64,000 bases of DNA. Origin: Methylobacterium sp. J-088 (GTDB lineage Bacteria > Pseudomonadota > Alphaproteobacteria > Rhizobiales > Beijerinckiaceae). The translations under genes were made by a program, and so were the position numbers. This document shows positions 38,627-47,553 of the stretch, one piece after another. The stretch spans positions 17,319 to 81,318 of the forward strand of contig NZ_JAKSYH010000039.1 in assembly GCF_022829295.1 (NCBI RefSeq). The letters run 5' to 3'. Numbering within the stretch: the stretch's first letter is position 1; every line of letters begins with the position of its first letter. Below the pieces are notes generated by a model, which did no database searches, was not told the DNA's origin, and saw only the letters and a program-made list of their open reading frames with translations.

Positions 38627-39402
38627 TCGGTGCGGACTTGGACGAGGCGGCCCAGCCCCGGATCTCGGCGCGGACCCGGCGCGCCCACAAGCCGCGACCG
38701 CCGCTAAGCGAGCTTGAGGCGCGGATCGGTCACAGTTTCGCCGATCAGAGCCTGCTCACCCGCGCGCTGACCCATACCAGCAAGGCCGCCGGACGCGGCG
38801 GCAGCTACCAGCGCCTCGAGTTCCTCGGCGACCGCGTGCTCGGCCTTGCGGTCGCGGACCGGCTCTACGCCGCGTTTCCGGATGCCGACGAGGGTGACCT
38901 GTCGCGACGCCTCGCGGCGCTCGTGCGGCGGGAGACCTGCGCGGTCGTGGCCGCCGCCTGGGATGTCGGGCCGTACCTGATCCTCGGACAGGGCGAGGTC
39001 ATGGGTGGGGGACGGCGCAACCAGACCATCCTGGCCGACGTGTGCGAGGCGATCCTCGGCGCCATCTATCTCGATGCTGGGTTCGATGCCGCCCGGGCGG
39101 TGGTCGAGGTGCATTTCCATCCGAGCGAGCCGGATGCGGCGGCACGGGGTCGCGACGCCAAATCCGCCCTGCAGGAATGGGCCATGGGCCGGAGCCTGCC
39201 GATCCCCACCTACGCGGTGGTTGAGCGTACCGGCCCGGACCACGCGCCGCGATTCCGCATCGCGGTTGAGGTCGAGGGCCTTGCGCCGGGGCTCGGCGAG
39301 GGCACATCCAAGCGGATCGCCGAGCAGGCGGCCGCGCAGGCGCTGTTGGAACGGGAGGGGATCGGAGCCCTGCCGGCGGCGGGGCCGACGGAGACAGCAT
39401 GA
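38623..39402 (+). CDS. rnc: ribonuclease III
   Basis: A protein of about 259 residues that cuts double-stranded RNA in rRNA and mRNA processing. YQRLEFLGDRVLGLAVADRLY is the signature with acidic metal ligands, and ADVCEAILGAIYLDAGFDAAR holds the second pair. A double-stranded RNA-binding domain follows (DAKSALQEWAMGRSLPIPTYAVVERTGPDHAPRFRIAVEVEGL). The start is unusual: no ATG lies in the N-terminal region and TTG at 38623 overlaps the lepB stop (TTGA). Another TTG at 38638 is possible. The stop overlaps the era start. Confidence 0.93.
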   Translation: MIGADLDEAAQPRISARTRRAHKPRPPLSELEARIGHSFADQSLLTRALTHTSKAAGRGGSYQRLEFLGDRVLGLAVADRLYAAFPDADEGDLSRRLAALVRRETCAVVAAAWDVGPYLILGQGEVMGGGRRNQTILADVCEAILGAIYLDAGFDAARAVVEVHFHPSEPDAAARGRDAKSALQEWAMGRSLPIPTYAVVERTGPDHAPRFRIAVEVEGLAPGLGEGTSKRIAEQAAAQALLEREGIGALPAAGPTETA

Positions 39403-40370
39403 CCGAGCACGATCAGGACGACGCTTCGAACCAGGGGCCCGCCAACGCCGTCTCGGCGCTCCCGGGCACGCCGGCCGACGCCCGGGCGGGCTTCGTCGCG
39501 CTGATCGGCGTGCCGAATGCCGGCAAGTCGACGCTGCTGAACAACCTCGTCGGCACGAAGGTCTCCATCGTCTCGCGCAAGGTGCAGACCACGCGGGCGC
39601 TGGTGCGCGGCATCTTCATCGAAGGCTCCGCGCAGGTCGTTCTGGTCGACACGCCCGGCATCTTCGCGCCGAAGCGTCGGCTCGACCGGGCGATGGTCCA
39701 TTCGGCCTGGAGCGGCGCCGCGGACGCGGACGCCGTCTGCCTGCTGGTGGATGCCCGCAAGGGTGTCGACGAGGAGGTCGAGGCCGTGCTCGGCCGCCTC
39801 GACGGCGTGAAGCGCGACAAGCTGCTGATCCTCAACAAGATCGACCTGATCGCGCGGGAGCGGCTGCTCGATCTCGCGGCCAAGCTCAACGCCGCCGCAC
39901 CCTTCGCCGCGACTTTCATGATCTCGGCGCTGAACGGCAGCGGCGTGCAGGATCTCCGGCGGGCGCTCGCCGCCCGGATGCCGGCGGGGCCGTGGCTCTA
40001 CCCGGAGGATCAGGTCTCGGACGCGCCGCTCCGCATGCTGGCCGCCGAGATCACCCGGGAAAAGATCTACGATCGGCTGCACGAGGAACTGCCCTATCGC
40101 TCTACCGTCGAGACCGACCAGTGGCAGGTCCGGCCCGACGGGTCGGTGCGGATCGAGCAGACGATCTTCGTGGAGCGCGAGAGCCAGCGCTCGATCGTGC
40201 TCGGCAAGGGCGGTCAGACCATCAAGGCGATCGGGCAAGCGGCCCGGATCGGGATCTCCGAGGCGGCCGACGCGAAGGTCCACCTGTTCCTGCACGTGAA
40301 GGTGAGGGAGAACTGGGCCGACGACCCGGCCCGCTACCGCGAAATGGGTCTCGAATTCCCCCGGGGATGA
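39399..40370 (+). CDS. era: GTPase Era
   Basis: A 323-residue Ras-like GTPase that binds the 3' end of 16S rRNA during small-subunit assembly. GFVALIGVPNAGKSTLLNNLVG is the P-loop, VVLVDTPGIF the switch II G3 motif and LILNKIDLI the G4 motif. The C-terminal KH domain contains RIEQTIFVERESQRSIVLGKGGQTIKAIGQAAR. About 25 extra acidic residues precede the P-loop region. It is coupled to rnc by an ATGA overlap. Confidence 0.97.
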   Translation: MTEHDQDDASNQGPANAVSALPGTPADARAGFVALIGVPNAGKSTLLNNLVGTKVSIVSRKVQTTRALVRGIFIEGSAQVVLVDTPGIFAPKRRLDRAMVHSAWSGAADADAVCLLVDARKGVDEEVEAVLGRLDGVKRDKLLILNKIDLIARERLLDLAAKLNAAAPFAATFMISALNGSGVQDLRRALAARMPAGPWLYPEDQVSDAPLRMLAAEITREKIYDRLHEELPYRSTVETDQWQVRPDGSVRIEQTIFVERESQRSIVLGKGGQTIKAIGQAARIGISEAADAKVHLFLHVKVRENWADDPARYREMGLEFPRG

Positions 40371-40529
40371 TCCCCGATCCGGGCCGCGTCGATCGGGGAG
40401 ACTGGGCTTCCGGCTCCAATCCGGTATAAACCGGGACGTTCCCCCGGATGATCCGAGTCGGGCGCGGGTTTTCCCCGCACCGTCGCGGAATTGCGTTCCG
40501 GGGCCAGCTCTCCAACGCCCGAATCATTC

Positions 40530-41435
40530 ATGCGACATGCCGTCTACGGCCTGCCGCCGATGGATCTCGCCGAGATCCCCGGCGATGCCGTCCAGGTTTC
40601 CCCGTTGATTCCCGGTGCCGCGCGGCTCGAGGATCTGTCCGAGAACAGCCTCGACACCGCCACGGTCCTCGCCCCGCCCGGAACGGTGGAGCGGCGCTAC
40701 GTGCTTGCGCAGGTGCTCCGGGCGCTGGGGCCGGGCGGCCGGATGATCGCCCTGGCGCCCAAGGATCGGGGCGGAACCCGGCTGGCCAAGGAACTCACCA
40801 CCTTCGGGTGCGCTGCCGCCGACCAGCCGCGCCGGCACCACCGGATCTGCCGCACCGACCGGCCATCCGAGCCGGCCGGCATCGCCGAGGCGATCGACGA
40901 GGGCAGCCCCCGCCATGTCGACAACCTCGCCCTGTGCACGCAGCCCGGCATCTTCTCCTGGGACCGGCTCGATCCCGGTACGGCCCTGCTCCTGGCGAAC
41001 CTGCCGGCGTTGAAGGGTCGGGGCGCCGATCTCGGTTGCGGCCTCGGGATCCTGGCCCGGGCGGTCCTCGCCTCGGAAGCCGTGACCGCGATGACTCTGG
41101 TGGAGATCGACCGGCGCGCCGTCGAGATGGCCCGCCGCAACGTCGCCGACCCGCGGGCGACGATCCTCTGGGCCGATATCCGCACGCCCGGGCTCGTGCC
41201 CAGCAAGCTCGACTTCGTCGTGATGAACCCGCCGTTCCACGAGGGGGGCGCCGAGGATCAGGCGCTCGGCCGGGCCTTCGTGGCCCGGGCCGCCGAGGTG
41301 CTGCGGCCCGGCGGTACCTTGTGGCTCGTGGCCAACGCACACCTGCCCTACGAGGCGACGCTTCAGGCGGCGTTCCGCAGCGTAGCCGTGACCGTCCAGG
41401 CGAATGGCTACCGGGTCTACGAGGCGCGCCGGTGA
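40530..41435 (+). CDS. class I SAM methyltransferase, RsmC-like
   Basis: A 301-residue methyltransferase with the two-domain layout of RsmC, which methylates N2 of guanine 1207 in 16S rRNA. KGRGADLGCGLGILARAVL is the SAM loop and LDFVVMNPPFHEGG the catalytic NPPF motif of base-N methyltransferases. The N-terminal half is a degenerate copy of the fold (RYVLAQVLRALGPGGRMIALAPKDRGGTRLAKEL). The ATG at 40530 begins the conserved part. Its stop overlaps the start of an RsuA-type pseudouridine synthase (GTGA), supporting an rRNA target for both. Confidence 0.82.
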   Translation: MRHAVYGLPPMDLAEIPGDAVQVSPLIPGAARLEDLSENSLDTATVLAPPGTVERRYVLAQVLRALGPGGRMIALAPKDRGGTRLAKELTTFGCAAADQPRRHHRICRTDRPSEPAGIAEAIDEGSPRHVDNLALCTQPGIFSWDRLDPGTALLLANLPALKGRGADLGCGLGILARAVLASEAVTAMTLVEIDRRAVEMARRNVADPRATILWADIRTPGLVPSKLDFVVMNPPFHEGGAEDQALGRAFVARAAEVLRPGGTLWLVANAHLPYEATLQAAFRSVAVTVQANGYRVYEARR

Positions 41436-42169
41436 GCGCGAAGGCGGTCCGCTTGGACAAGCTGCTCGCCAATCTGGGCTACGGCTCGCGCCGGGAGATC
41501 CAGAATCTGGCGCGCGCCGGCGCGATCCGCCTCGACGGCGTGGAATGGGCCGATGCGGGGGACCGAATCGCCCTGGATCCCGACCTGCCGGATCGGCTGG
41601 TGGTCGACGGCGAAGCCCTCGATCCGCTCCCGGGCCTCTGCCTGATGCTGCACAAGCCGCTGGGCGTGACCTGCTCGCATAAGGAGGCAGGTCCGCTGGT
41701 TTACGGGCTGCTGCCGGAGCGCTGGCGCCGCCGCGACCCGCCGCTCTCCACCGTGGGCCGCCTCGACAAGGAGACCTCCGGCCTGCTGCTGCTTACCGAC
41801 GACGGCGCGCTGCTGCACCGGATCATCAGTCCGAAGGCCAATGTGGCGAAGCGCTACCGCGTGACCCTCGAGCGTCCCCTGACCGGCAGCGAGACAGCGG
41901 TCTTCGCCTCCGGCACGCTGATGCTGGAGGGCGAGGAGCGGCCCCTGCTCCCGGTGGCGCTCGCGGTCGAGGATGCCACCCACTGCGCGGTCACCTTGAC
42001 CGAGGGCCGATACCATCAGGTTCGCCGGATGTTCGCCGCCGTGGGCAACCACGTGACGGCCCTGCACCGGGACCGGGTCGGCGGGCTGGACCTGCCGGCG
42101 GATCTGGCGGCCGGGGCTTATCGGATCATGATGGCGCCCGACGTGGCAGCTGTGTTCGCGGGCGGGTGA
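41432..42169 (+). CDS. RsuA/RluB/E/F-family pseudouridine synthase
   Basis: A 245-residue enzyme that isomerises uridine to pseudouridine in rRNA. An S4-like RNA-binding domain opens the protein (VRLDKLLANLGYGSRREIQNLARAGAIRLDG). The catalytic domain carries LHKPLGVTCSHK and STVGRLDKETSGLLLLTDDG, where the aspartate of GRLDKET is the nucleophile. EGRYHQVRRMFAAVGN is the conserved C-terminal motif. It starts with GTG overlapping the stop of the RsmC-like methyltransferase. Which rRNA position it modifies cannot be told; the size fits RsuA. Confidence 0.9.
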   Translation: MSAKAVRLDKLLANLGYGSRREIQNLARAGAIRLDGVEWADAGDRIALDPDLPDRLVVDGEALDPLPGLCLMLHKPLGVTCSHKEAGPLVYGLLPERWRRRDPPLSTVGRLDKETSGLLLLTDDGALLHRIISPKANVAKRYRVTLERPLTGSETAVFASGTLMLEGEERPLLPVALAVEDATHCAVTLTEGRYHQVRRMFAAVGNHVTALHRDRVGGLDLPADLAAGAYRIMMAPDVAAVFAGG

Positions 42170-42232
42170 TCCGGGCTGCAGCCGAAGCATCACGCGAGCG
42201 ATCCATTATCGCCGATCCGCTTGAGGCGCTTC

Positions 42233-42260
42233 TTGCCGCGAACCCCGCACTCTGCTATGG
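42233..42260 (+). promoter_or_regulatory. promoter candidate of rpsB-tsf
   Basis: TTGCCG (42233-42238) and CTATGG (42255-42260) are 16 bases apart, about 120 bases before rpsB. The rpsF cluster upstream region shows the same pair of boxes and spacing. Confidence 0.55.
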
Positions 42261-42380
42261 GCCCGCCCATCCCACACGCGGAGCCGGCCTCATGCCTGAA
42301 TGAGGCGTTTCCGGTGGTCGTTCGACTGCGTCGGGCGGCTGCATCCCTCCGCGGCGGATCCAACCGGAGAGTACACAGAT

Positions 42381-43448
42381 ATGGCCGTCGATTTCTCTAT
42401 GCGTCAGCTCCTTGAGGCGGGCGCCCATTTCGGTCACCAGTCGCACCGCTGGAACCCGAAGATGCAGCCGTATATCTTCGGCACGCGCAACAACATCCAC
42501 ATCATCGACCTTGCCCAGACCGTGCCGGCACTCCACCAGGCGCTGCAGGTTGTGAGCGACACCGTCGCCAAGGGCGGCCGTGTGCTGTTCGTCGGCACCA
42601 AGCGCCAGGCGGCCGACACGATCGCCGAGGCGGCCAAGCGCTCGGCCCAGTACTACGTCAACTCCCGCTGGCTGGGCGGCATGCTCACCAACTGGAAGAC
42701 CATTTCGGGCTCGATCTCGCGCCTGCGGAAGGTCACCGAGACGCTGGAGACCGGCGGCCCCGGCCTGACCAAGAAGGAGCGCCTGATGCTCTCCCGTGAG
42801 AAGGAGAAGCTCGAGAAGGCCCTCGGCGGCATCAAGGACATGGGCGGCGTCCCCGACCTGCTGTTCGTGATCGACACCAACAAGGAGCAGCTGGCGATCA
42901 AGGAGGCGAACCGCCTCGGGATCCCGGTGGCCGCCATTGTCGACACCAACTGCAACCCGGACGGCATCAGCTACATCGTCCCGGCCAACGACGACGCCGG
43001 CCGCGCCATCGCGCTCTACTGCGACCTGATCGCCAAGGCCGCAATCGACGGCATCTCGCGCGCACAGGGCTCGTCGGGCATGGATCTCGGCGCCTCCGAG
43101 GAGCCGATGGCCGAAGAGCTGCCGGCCAACGACGACGCGGCCGTCACGGTCGAGTCCGACGCTCTCGATCCGGCCGACGTGGCGATGCTCGCCGAGTCGA
43201 CCGAGCATTTCGAGCTGCTCGCCGCCCCGCGCGGCGCGCCGGACGACCTGACCAAGCTCAACGGCGCCGGCCCGCAGATCGTGCAGAAGCTCAACGATGC
43301 CGGCATCTACCATTACTGGCAGATCGCCGCGATGACCGCCGAGGACGTCGCCAAGGTCGATGCCGACCTGAAGCTCAACGGCCGCATCGATCGCGATTCG
43401 TGGGTCTCGCAGGCCCGCGGCTTCGTCGAGGCTGCTGCGGCGGCCTGA
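42381..43448 (+). CDS. rpsB: 30S ribosomal protein S2 with C-terminal extension
   Basis: A 355-residue S2, about 110 residues longer than the E. coli protein. The core runs from [22 protein letters not shown] to about residue 225 ([23 protein letters not shown]). An acidic linker ([28 protein letters not shown]) leads to a folded-looking domain at about 285-350 ([32 protein letters not shown]). That domain has the LxGxGP helix-hairpin-helix pattern seen in the C-terminal parts of some NuoE proteins and polymerases. Such extensions occur in S2 of other alphaproteobacteria. tsf follows after 117 bases. Confidence 0.95.
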   Translation: MAVDFSMRQLLEAGAHFGHQSHRWNPKMQPYIFGTRNNIHIIDLAQTVPALHQALQVVSDTVAKGGRVLFVGTKRQAADTIAEAAKRSAQYYVNSRWLGGMLTNWKTISGSISRLRKVTETLETGGPGLTKKERLMLSREKEKLEKALGGIKDMGGVPDLLFVIDTNKEQLAIKEANRLGIPVAAIVDTNCNPDGISYIVPANDDAGRAIALYCDLIAKAAIDGISRAQGSSGMDLGASEEPMAEELPANDDAAVTVESDALDPADVAMLAESTEHFELLAAPRGAPDDLTKLNGAGPQIVQKLNDAGIYHYWQIAAMTAEDVAKVDADLKLNGRIDRDSWVSQARGFVEAAAAA

Positions 43449-43565
43449 TCCATCGGGATTTCGCGGCGGCCCGTCATCGGGCTGTCGCGGTTCCAGCCAT
43501 ACCGGGCCCGGCCGCTCACCCGCGCGCCGGGCCTCTCTCATCCAGACCACACGAAAGGGACCGCC

Positions 43566-44492
43566 ATGGCCAACATCACCGCCGCGATGGTGAAGGAGCT
43601 CCGGGAGACGACCGGCGCCGGCATGATGGATTGCAAGGGCGCGCTCAACGAGACGCAGGGGGACATCGAGGCCGCGGTCGACTGGCTGCGCAAGAAGGGT
43701 CTCGCCAAGGCCGCCAAGAAGGCCGGCCGCGTCGCCGCCGAGGGCTTGGTCGCCGTCGAGTCCGCCGGCCACCATGCCGCGATCGTCGAGGTCAATTCCG
43801 AGACCGACTTCGTCGCCCGCAACGACGCCTTCCAGGGCTTCGTCCGCGAGGCCGCCAAGATCGCGCTCAACACCGATGGCACGCTGGAGGGCCTCCAGAG
43901 CGCTCACTTCCCGGGCGCCACCGAGACGGTCTCCGAGAAGCTGCAGGCCCTGATCGCCACCATCGGCGAGAACATGAACCTGCGCCGGGTCGCCAAGCTC
44001 GAGGTCAACAAGGGCGTCATCGCCTCCTACGTGCACAACCAGATCTCCGAGGGCCTCGGCAAGATCGGCGTGCTCGTGGCGCTCGAGTCCGAGGGCGACG
44101 TCGAGGCGCTGTCGGCGCTCGGCCGCCAGATCGCCATGCATGTCGCGGCGACCAACCCGGTGGCGCTCGACGCCTCGGGCGTCGATGCCGCCACGGTGGA
44201 GCGCGAGTCGAACATCCTGCGCGAGAAGAACGCCGGCAAGCCGGACCACGTGATGGCCAAGATCATCGAGAGCGGCCTGAAGAGCTACTACAAGGAGGTC
44301 ACCCTCCTGGATCAGCCCTTCGTGCATGACGGCTCGAAGACGGTGAGCCAGGTTCTCAAGGAGGCCGGCACCAAGGTCGGCGGCCCGGTGACGCTCACGG
44401 CCTTCGTGCGCTACGCGCTGGGCGAGGGCATCGAGAAGGAAGACGGGCCGGACTTCGCCACCGAGGTGGCTCAGCAGGCCGGTCGCGCCTGA
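43566..44492 (+). CDS. tsf: elongation factor Ts
   Basis: A 308-residue guanine-nucleotide exchange factor for EF-Tu. [52 protein letters not shown] is the UBA-like N-domain with the conserved [23 protein letters not shown] is the EF-Tu-contacting TDFVAxN motif, and LLDQPFVHD the C-terminal signature. AAAGGGA precedes the ATG. It is the second gene of the usual rpsB-tsf pair and is followed by a strong intrinsic terminator. Confidence 0.97.
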   Translation: MANITAAMVKELRETTGAGMMDCKGALNETQGDIEAAVDWLRKKGLAKAAKKAGRVAAEGLVAVESAGHHAAIVEVNSETDFVARNDAFQGFVREAAKIALNTDGTLEGLQSAHFPGATETVSEKLQALIATIGENMNLRRVAKLEVNKGVIASYVHNQISEGLGKIGVLVALESEGDVEALSALGRQIAMHVAATNPVALDASGVDAATVERESNILREKNAGKPDHVMAKIIESGLKSYYKEVTLLDQPFVHDGSKTVSQVLKEAGTKVGGPVTLTAFVRYALGEGIEKEDGPDFATEVAQQAGRA

Positions 44493-44524
44493 TTTTTTCG
44501 GACCGCGGTTCGATGATTTCGACG

Positions 44525-44559
44525 CCCCGTCCGGCGCAAGCCGGGCGGGGTTTTCTTTT
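44525..44559 (+). terminator. rho-independent terminator of rpsB-tsf
   Basis: CCCCGTCCGGC pairs with GCCGGGCGGGG (one G-T pair) around a GCAA tetraloop and is followed by TTTTCTTTT. It lies 32 bases after the tsf stop. pyrH is not in this operon here; it starts 3 kb further on. Confidence 0.9.
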
Positions 44560-44706
44560 GTCGGCGGCCCCGGCGAGGCGCGCGAAGCCGGCCTTGGCGT
44601 ATCTTGAGCCGGGATTGCGGGCGGTTCGGACGTCGAGGAGAGGACAGCCCTTGACCCGGGTGCCATCGCCAGCATCTTATAGGCAGGTTGCGTATAGGAT
44701 TGGCGC

Positions 44707-45060
44707 TTGGCGGTTTGCGCGGTCACGATCGTCGTCGATCACGCCAAAAGCGACGATCCGATCTTCACGGTCGCATTGCAGACGCCATGGGGTACGCTCG
44801 ATGTGATGGCCGAGGTGACGCTCACGGGGCGCTTCCTCGGGTTGGTCGGCCTGCATATCGACCGCATGACGAGATAGGGGCCGGTCGTGCTTCGGGATAT
44901 CGCCCAGGGGGTCTTGGAGGCGCTGGATGTCGACGAGATCCGCATTGTTGGCGGCGTTCGGACAACGGGTGCAAATCCGGGACGAGCCTCCCGTCCGCGA
45001 AGGCTCGGCAGAGCGTCTCGGTCTCAGGCGTCTGGCGGGCACGGACCTCGACACAATTGA
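44707..45060 (+). pseudogene. possible small gene broken by an amber stop, partner of the XRE-type gene
   Basis: From a TTG at 44707 (TAGGA upstream) a frame encodes AVCAVTIVVDHAKSDDPIFT, then continues to GRFLGLVGLHIDRMTR and meets TAG at 44875-44877. Without that codon the frame stays open to 45057 and goes on in a plausible way (VVLRDIAQGVLEALDVDEIR, then IVGGVRTTGANPGR). The two halves read like one protein of about 100 residues with alternating strands and a helix. The second half overlaps the start of the XRE-type gene in another frame. This could be a real pseudogene or a 56-residue short protein plus chance. No known family is recognised. Confidence 0.35.
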
Positions 45061-45436
45061 AGCCGCCCGCGCCCTCGTCCGTAGGCATCTTCCCGTGAAG
45101 GCTGCCCGCGCCGTCATGACGGAGCTGTTCGATACGGGGGAAGCGTATGTCGTGGTGCCCAAGGTCGAGAGCCTCGAGCGCCTGCGATCCGAGTTGAAGG
45201 GGCTGGGCATCGAGGTCCGCAAGCATGGGCCGGATGCGATCTCGGTGCGAAGCGTGCGGGAAGCCCTGCATCTCTCGCAGGCCCAGTTCGCACTCCGGTT
45301 CGGATTGGAAGAGGCGACGGTCAAGAACTGGGAGCAGGGCAAGTCAAAGCCGAACGCGACCGCCCTGGCCCTGCTCTGGACGATCCATCGTCACCCGGAA
45401 GCCGTGGTCGATGCCCTCGCCACGCGGGGGGCGTGA
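44927..45436 (+). CDS. XRE-type helix-turn-helix regulator with an extra N-terminal domain
   Basis: A protein of up to 169 residues. The C-terminal HTH (residues about 107-150) is clear: VREALHLSQAQFALRFGLEEATVKNWEQGKSKP. Residues about 42-98 (TIEAARALVRRHLPVKAARAVMTELFDTGEAYVVVPKVES, then LERLRSELKGLGIEV) predict helix-strand-helix-strand and loosely resemble the C-terminal domain of ribosomal protein L7/L12. The first 35 residues overlap a possible upstream gene in another frame, so the real start may be later. The layout small gene plus XRE gene recalls antitoxin-type loci, but no toxin is identified. Confidence 0.65.
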   Translation: MSTRSALLAAFGQRVQIRDEPPVREGSAERLGLRRLAGTDLDTIEAARALVRRHLPVKAARAVMTELFDTGEAYVVVPKVESLERLRSELKGLGIEVRKHGPDAISVRSVREALHLSQAQFALRFGLEEATVKNWEQGKSKPNATALALLWTIHRHPEAVVDALATRGA

Positions 45437-45510
45437 TCGGGCAGGGGGTGATCGTCTGTCCCGTGTTGCGGCGCACACGCTATCTCGCAGAAGCGCAGTA
45501 CTGTCGCCGC

Positions 45511-45609
45511 ATGGCTTTGAAACCCTTCTCCTACCTGATGATCGGCGTCTTCGCGTCCGGTCTCGTGATGACCGTCGTCGGCGCCGTCGGCGTGCTGACC
45601 GGCAGCTGA
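45511..45609 (+). CDS. possible 32-residue single-helix membrane peptide
   Basis: An ATG-started frame encodes MALKPFSYLMIGVFASGLVM and then TVVGAVGVLTGS. One transmembrane helix fills nearly the whole peptide, behind a short basic start. The ribosome site is weak. Coding composition is good, but the length is too short to be sure. Confidence 0.35.
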   Translation: MALKPFSYLMIGVFASGLVMTVVGAVGVLTGS

Positions 45610-45637
45610 GAATTTGCGCCGGCGTAGTGGTCTCCCA

Positions 45638-46453
45638 TCACGCCGGCGCCGCATCGACCCACGCTCTGCCATCCCAGATCCGAACCGCAACGGTGGCGCA
45701 GCCATCTGCAATGGTGATGCGGTTGTAGGCGTTGGGCTCGTTCCCGCGCAGGCGCGTCGACGTCGCCGAGCCGGCTTGGACGGCCAGCAGCCGTCCCCGG
45801 CCACCGCGCATCACACCGCGATCGATCGCTTCCGCGGCGGTATCGTCGTCCAGATCAAAGCGCGCATAGTGCCGGTGCAGGTGGCCGGCCAGCGTCAGGC
45901 CGACACCGCACCTGCGAAACGTGGCCAGCGCCAAGTCGGCGCGCCCAACCAATCGGGCCTCCTCGTCCCAGGGCGGCGGCCTGAACGGGTGGTGGCCCAC
46001 CACGATCTTGAACAGGTGCTCCGGCATGGCCGCGAGGCGTGCCTCGGTCCGGGCGATCTGGCTGCGCCGGATTATCCCGTGCGACCAGTCCGGCTCCGGC
46101 GCCCAGCGCCGCACCGTGTTCAGGCAAACCACCCCGATCTCCGAATCCGTGAAACACGGCTCTGTCTCCTGCGCGATGGCGTGCCGGTAGCGCGCGAAGG
46201 GCCGCGCGAACCGCTGCAGCAGGTCGTAGGGCGAGATGTCGTGGTTGCCGGGCACGCCGATCCAGGGCGGCGACAGGCGGTTCAGGAAGGCGCGGGCCTG
46301 CCCGAACTCGGACGGGCGCGCCGCCATGGTGAAGTCGCCCGAGACGATGATCAGGTCCGACGCGTCCGCGTTCAACGCGGCGATGAGCGCCGCGACGACG
46401 GCCGGGTCGGTGCGGCCGAAATGGAGGTCGGAGATGTGGCTGATCCGCCTCAT
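45638..46453 (-). CDS. metallophosphoesterase
   Basis: A 271-residue calcineurin-like phosphoesterase. [16 protein letters not shown] is the DxH motif with the first metal ligands, LIIVSGDFT the GDxxx motif, [13 protein letters not shown] the GNHD motif, and VVGHHPF and LAGHLHRHY the two histidine motifs. All five metal-binding blocks are intact, so it is probably active. Relatives cleave phosphodiesters, including cyclic nucleotides (the CpdA type). No signal peptide is seen, so it should act in the cytoplasm. The lipid-kinase-like gene lies 80 bases upstream on the same strand. Confidence 0.87.
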   Translation of the reverse strand: MRRISHISDLHFGRTDPAVVAALIAALNADASDLIIVSGDFTMAARPSEFGQARAFLNRLSPPWIGVPGNHDISPYDLLQRFARPFARYRHAIAQETEPCFTDSEIGVVCLNTVRRWAPEPDWSHGIIRRSQIARTEARLAAMPEHLFKIVVGHHPFRPPPWDEEARLVGRADLALATFRRCGVGLTLAGHLHRHYARFDLDDDTAAEAIDRGVMRGGRGRLLAVQAGSATSTRLRGNEPNAYNRITIADGCATVAVRIWDGRAWVDAAPA

Positions 46454-46533
46454 GCGTCCAGGCTCCCGCCTGTGAAGCGCTGGCCTGACTCCGAGCGCGG
46501 CACGATCACGGTCAGCGCGTGCCGCCGGATGCG

Positions 46534-47376
46534 TTAGTGCAGGGGCGTGGGGATCAAAAGAACCTCGCCGTCATTCATCACCAGCAGCGCCTGGCGGCGC
46601 GACGCGATGCTGAGGTCGCCGACCGGCAGCCGCTCTACGTCGGGCAGCCGGCGCCAGTCGCCGAGGGCGACTCCGACGGCGAGGCGCAGGCTGCGCCACA
46701 CCGAGAGGTTGGTCAGGACGTAGAGCGTGAGCTGCCCGGCATCGACCGGCGCCCGCACGAGCATCTGTCCCGGCTGCTCGACGTAGTCGCCCACGACCAC
46801 CGCCATCAGCCGTCCTCGCAGACGCCGCGCCGTCCCATCGATCAGGCCGGTCACCGTGAGGCGCGGATAGCGGCCGAGGTGGCGCAGCAGGCCGAGCGCC
46901 CAGCGCAGCAGGGTGCGTATGGCCCGGCGCGTGCGATGGGCCTCCCGGTGGCGGGCGACCCGCGCGGCCATGCCGAGCACGGAATTGATCACGAAGACCC
47001 GGCCGTTCACGTCGCCGACATCGATCCGGCGCGGCACGCCCTGCGCGAGATTGGCGATGGCGCCATCGAGATCGAGCGGCAGGCCGAGATCCTTCGCCAG
47101 CAGATTCATGGTTCCGAGCGGGAGGATGCCGAGCGGCGTCCCGCGCTCGACCAGGGCGGCAGCCGCGCAGGCGACCGTGCCGTCGCCACCTGCCACCACC
47201 ACCGCGTCGATCCCCGGCTCGGCCACCGCCGCCGCGATGCGCGCCGGGAGGGAGTCGCCCCGGTCGGCTTCGCCCAGCGCCTCGATCCCGGTCGCAAGGA
47301 TCCGCTCTCGGATCGCCTCCGGGGTCGCGCCGCCGATGCTACCGGATTCGGTGTTGATCACCAGGGCGATGCGCAT
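46534..47376 (-). CDS. diacylglycerol/lipid kinase family protein
   Basis: A 280-residue DAGK-catalytic-domain protein of the YegS/DgkB type, expected to phosphorylate a lipid such as diacylglycerol at the membrane surface. [16 protein letters not shown] opens the fold; [43 protein letters not shown] holds the GGDGT nucleotide site and the GTxN motif. [26 protein letters not shown] follows as usual. Substrate cannot be assigned. It is divergent from pyrH and upstream of a phosphoesterase gene. Confidence 0.87.
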   Translation of the reverse strand: MRIALVINTESGSIGGATPEAIRERILATGIEALGEADRGDSLPARIAAAVAEPGIDAVVVAGGDGTVACAAAALVERGTPLGILPLGTMNLLAKDLGLPLDLDGAIANLAQGVPRRIDVGDVNGRVFVINSVLGMAARVARHREAHRTRRAIRTLLRWALGLLRHLGRYPRLTVTGLIDGTARRLRGRLMAVVVGDYVEQPGQMLVRAPVDAGQLTLYVLTNLSVWRSLRLAVGVALGDWRRLPDVERLPVGDLSIASRRQALLVMNDGEVLLIPTPLH

Positions 47377-47553
47377 GGATGTTCCGGGCCGGGTGTCGTT
47401 TCCAGACCGTTTGCCAGGGCTGCACGTCGGTCGCGTGTCGGTGGTGTTTCGTCCGACGATCCCCGTCCGATCGCGGTGCGCCCCTCGACGGCGCTCACAC
47501 GGTTGACGTAGAAGCCTCCCGGCTCGCGCGGGGCGGGTCGAACGGGGATCGAG

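Noticed and set aside
44927..45436. A complete toxin-antitoxin system
   Set aside because: The HTH gene is clear, but the neighbouring small frame carries a stop and shows no known toxin motif, so only a possible relation is reported.
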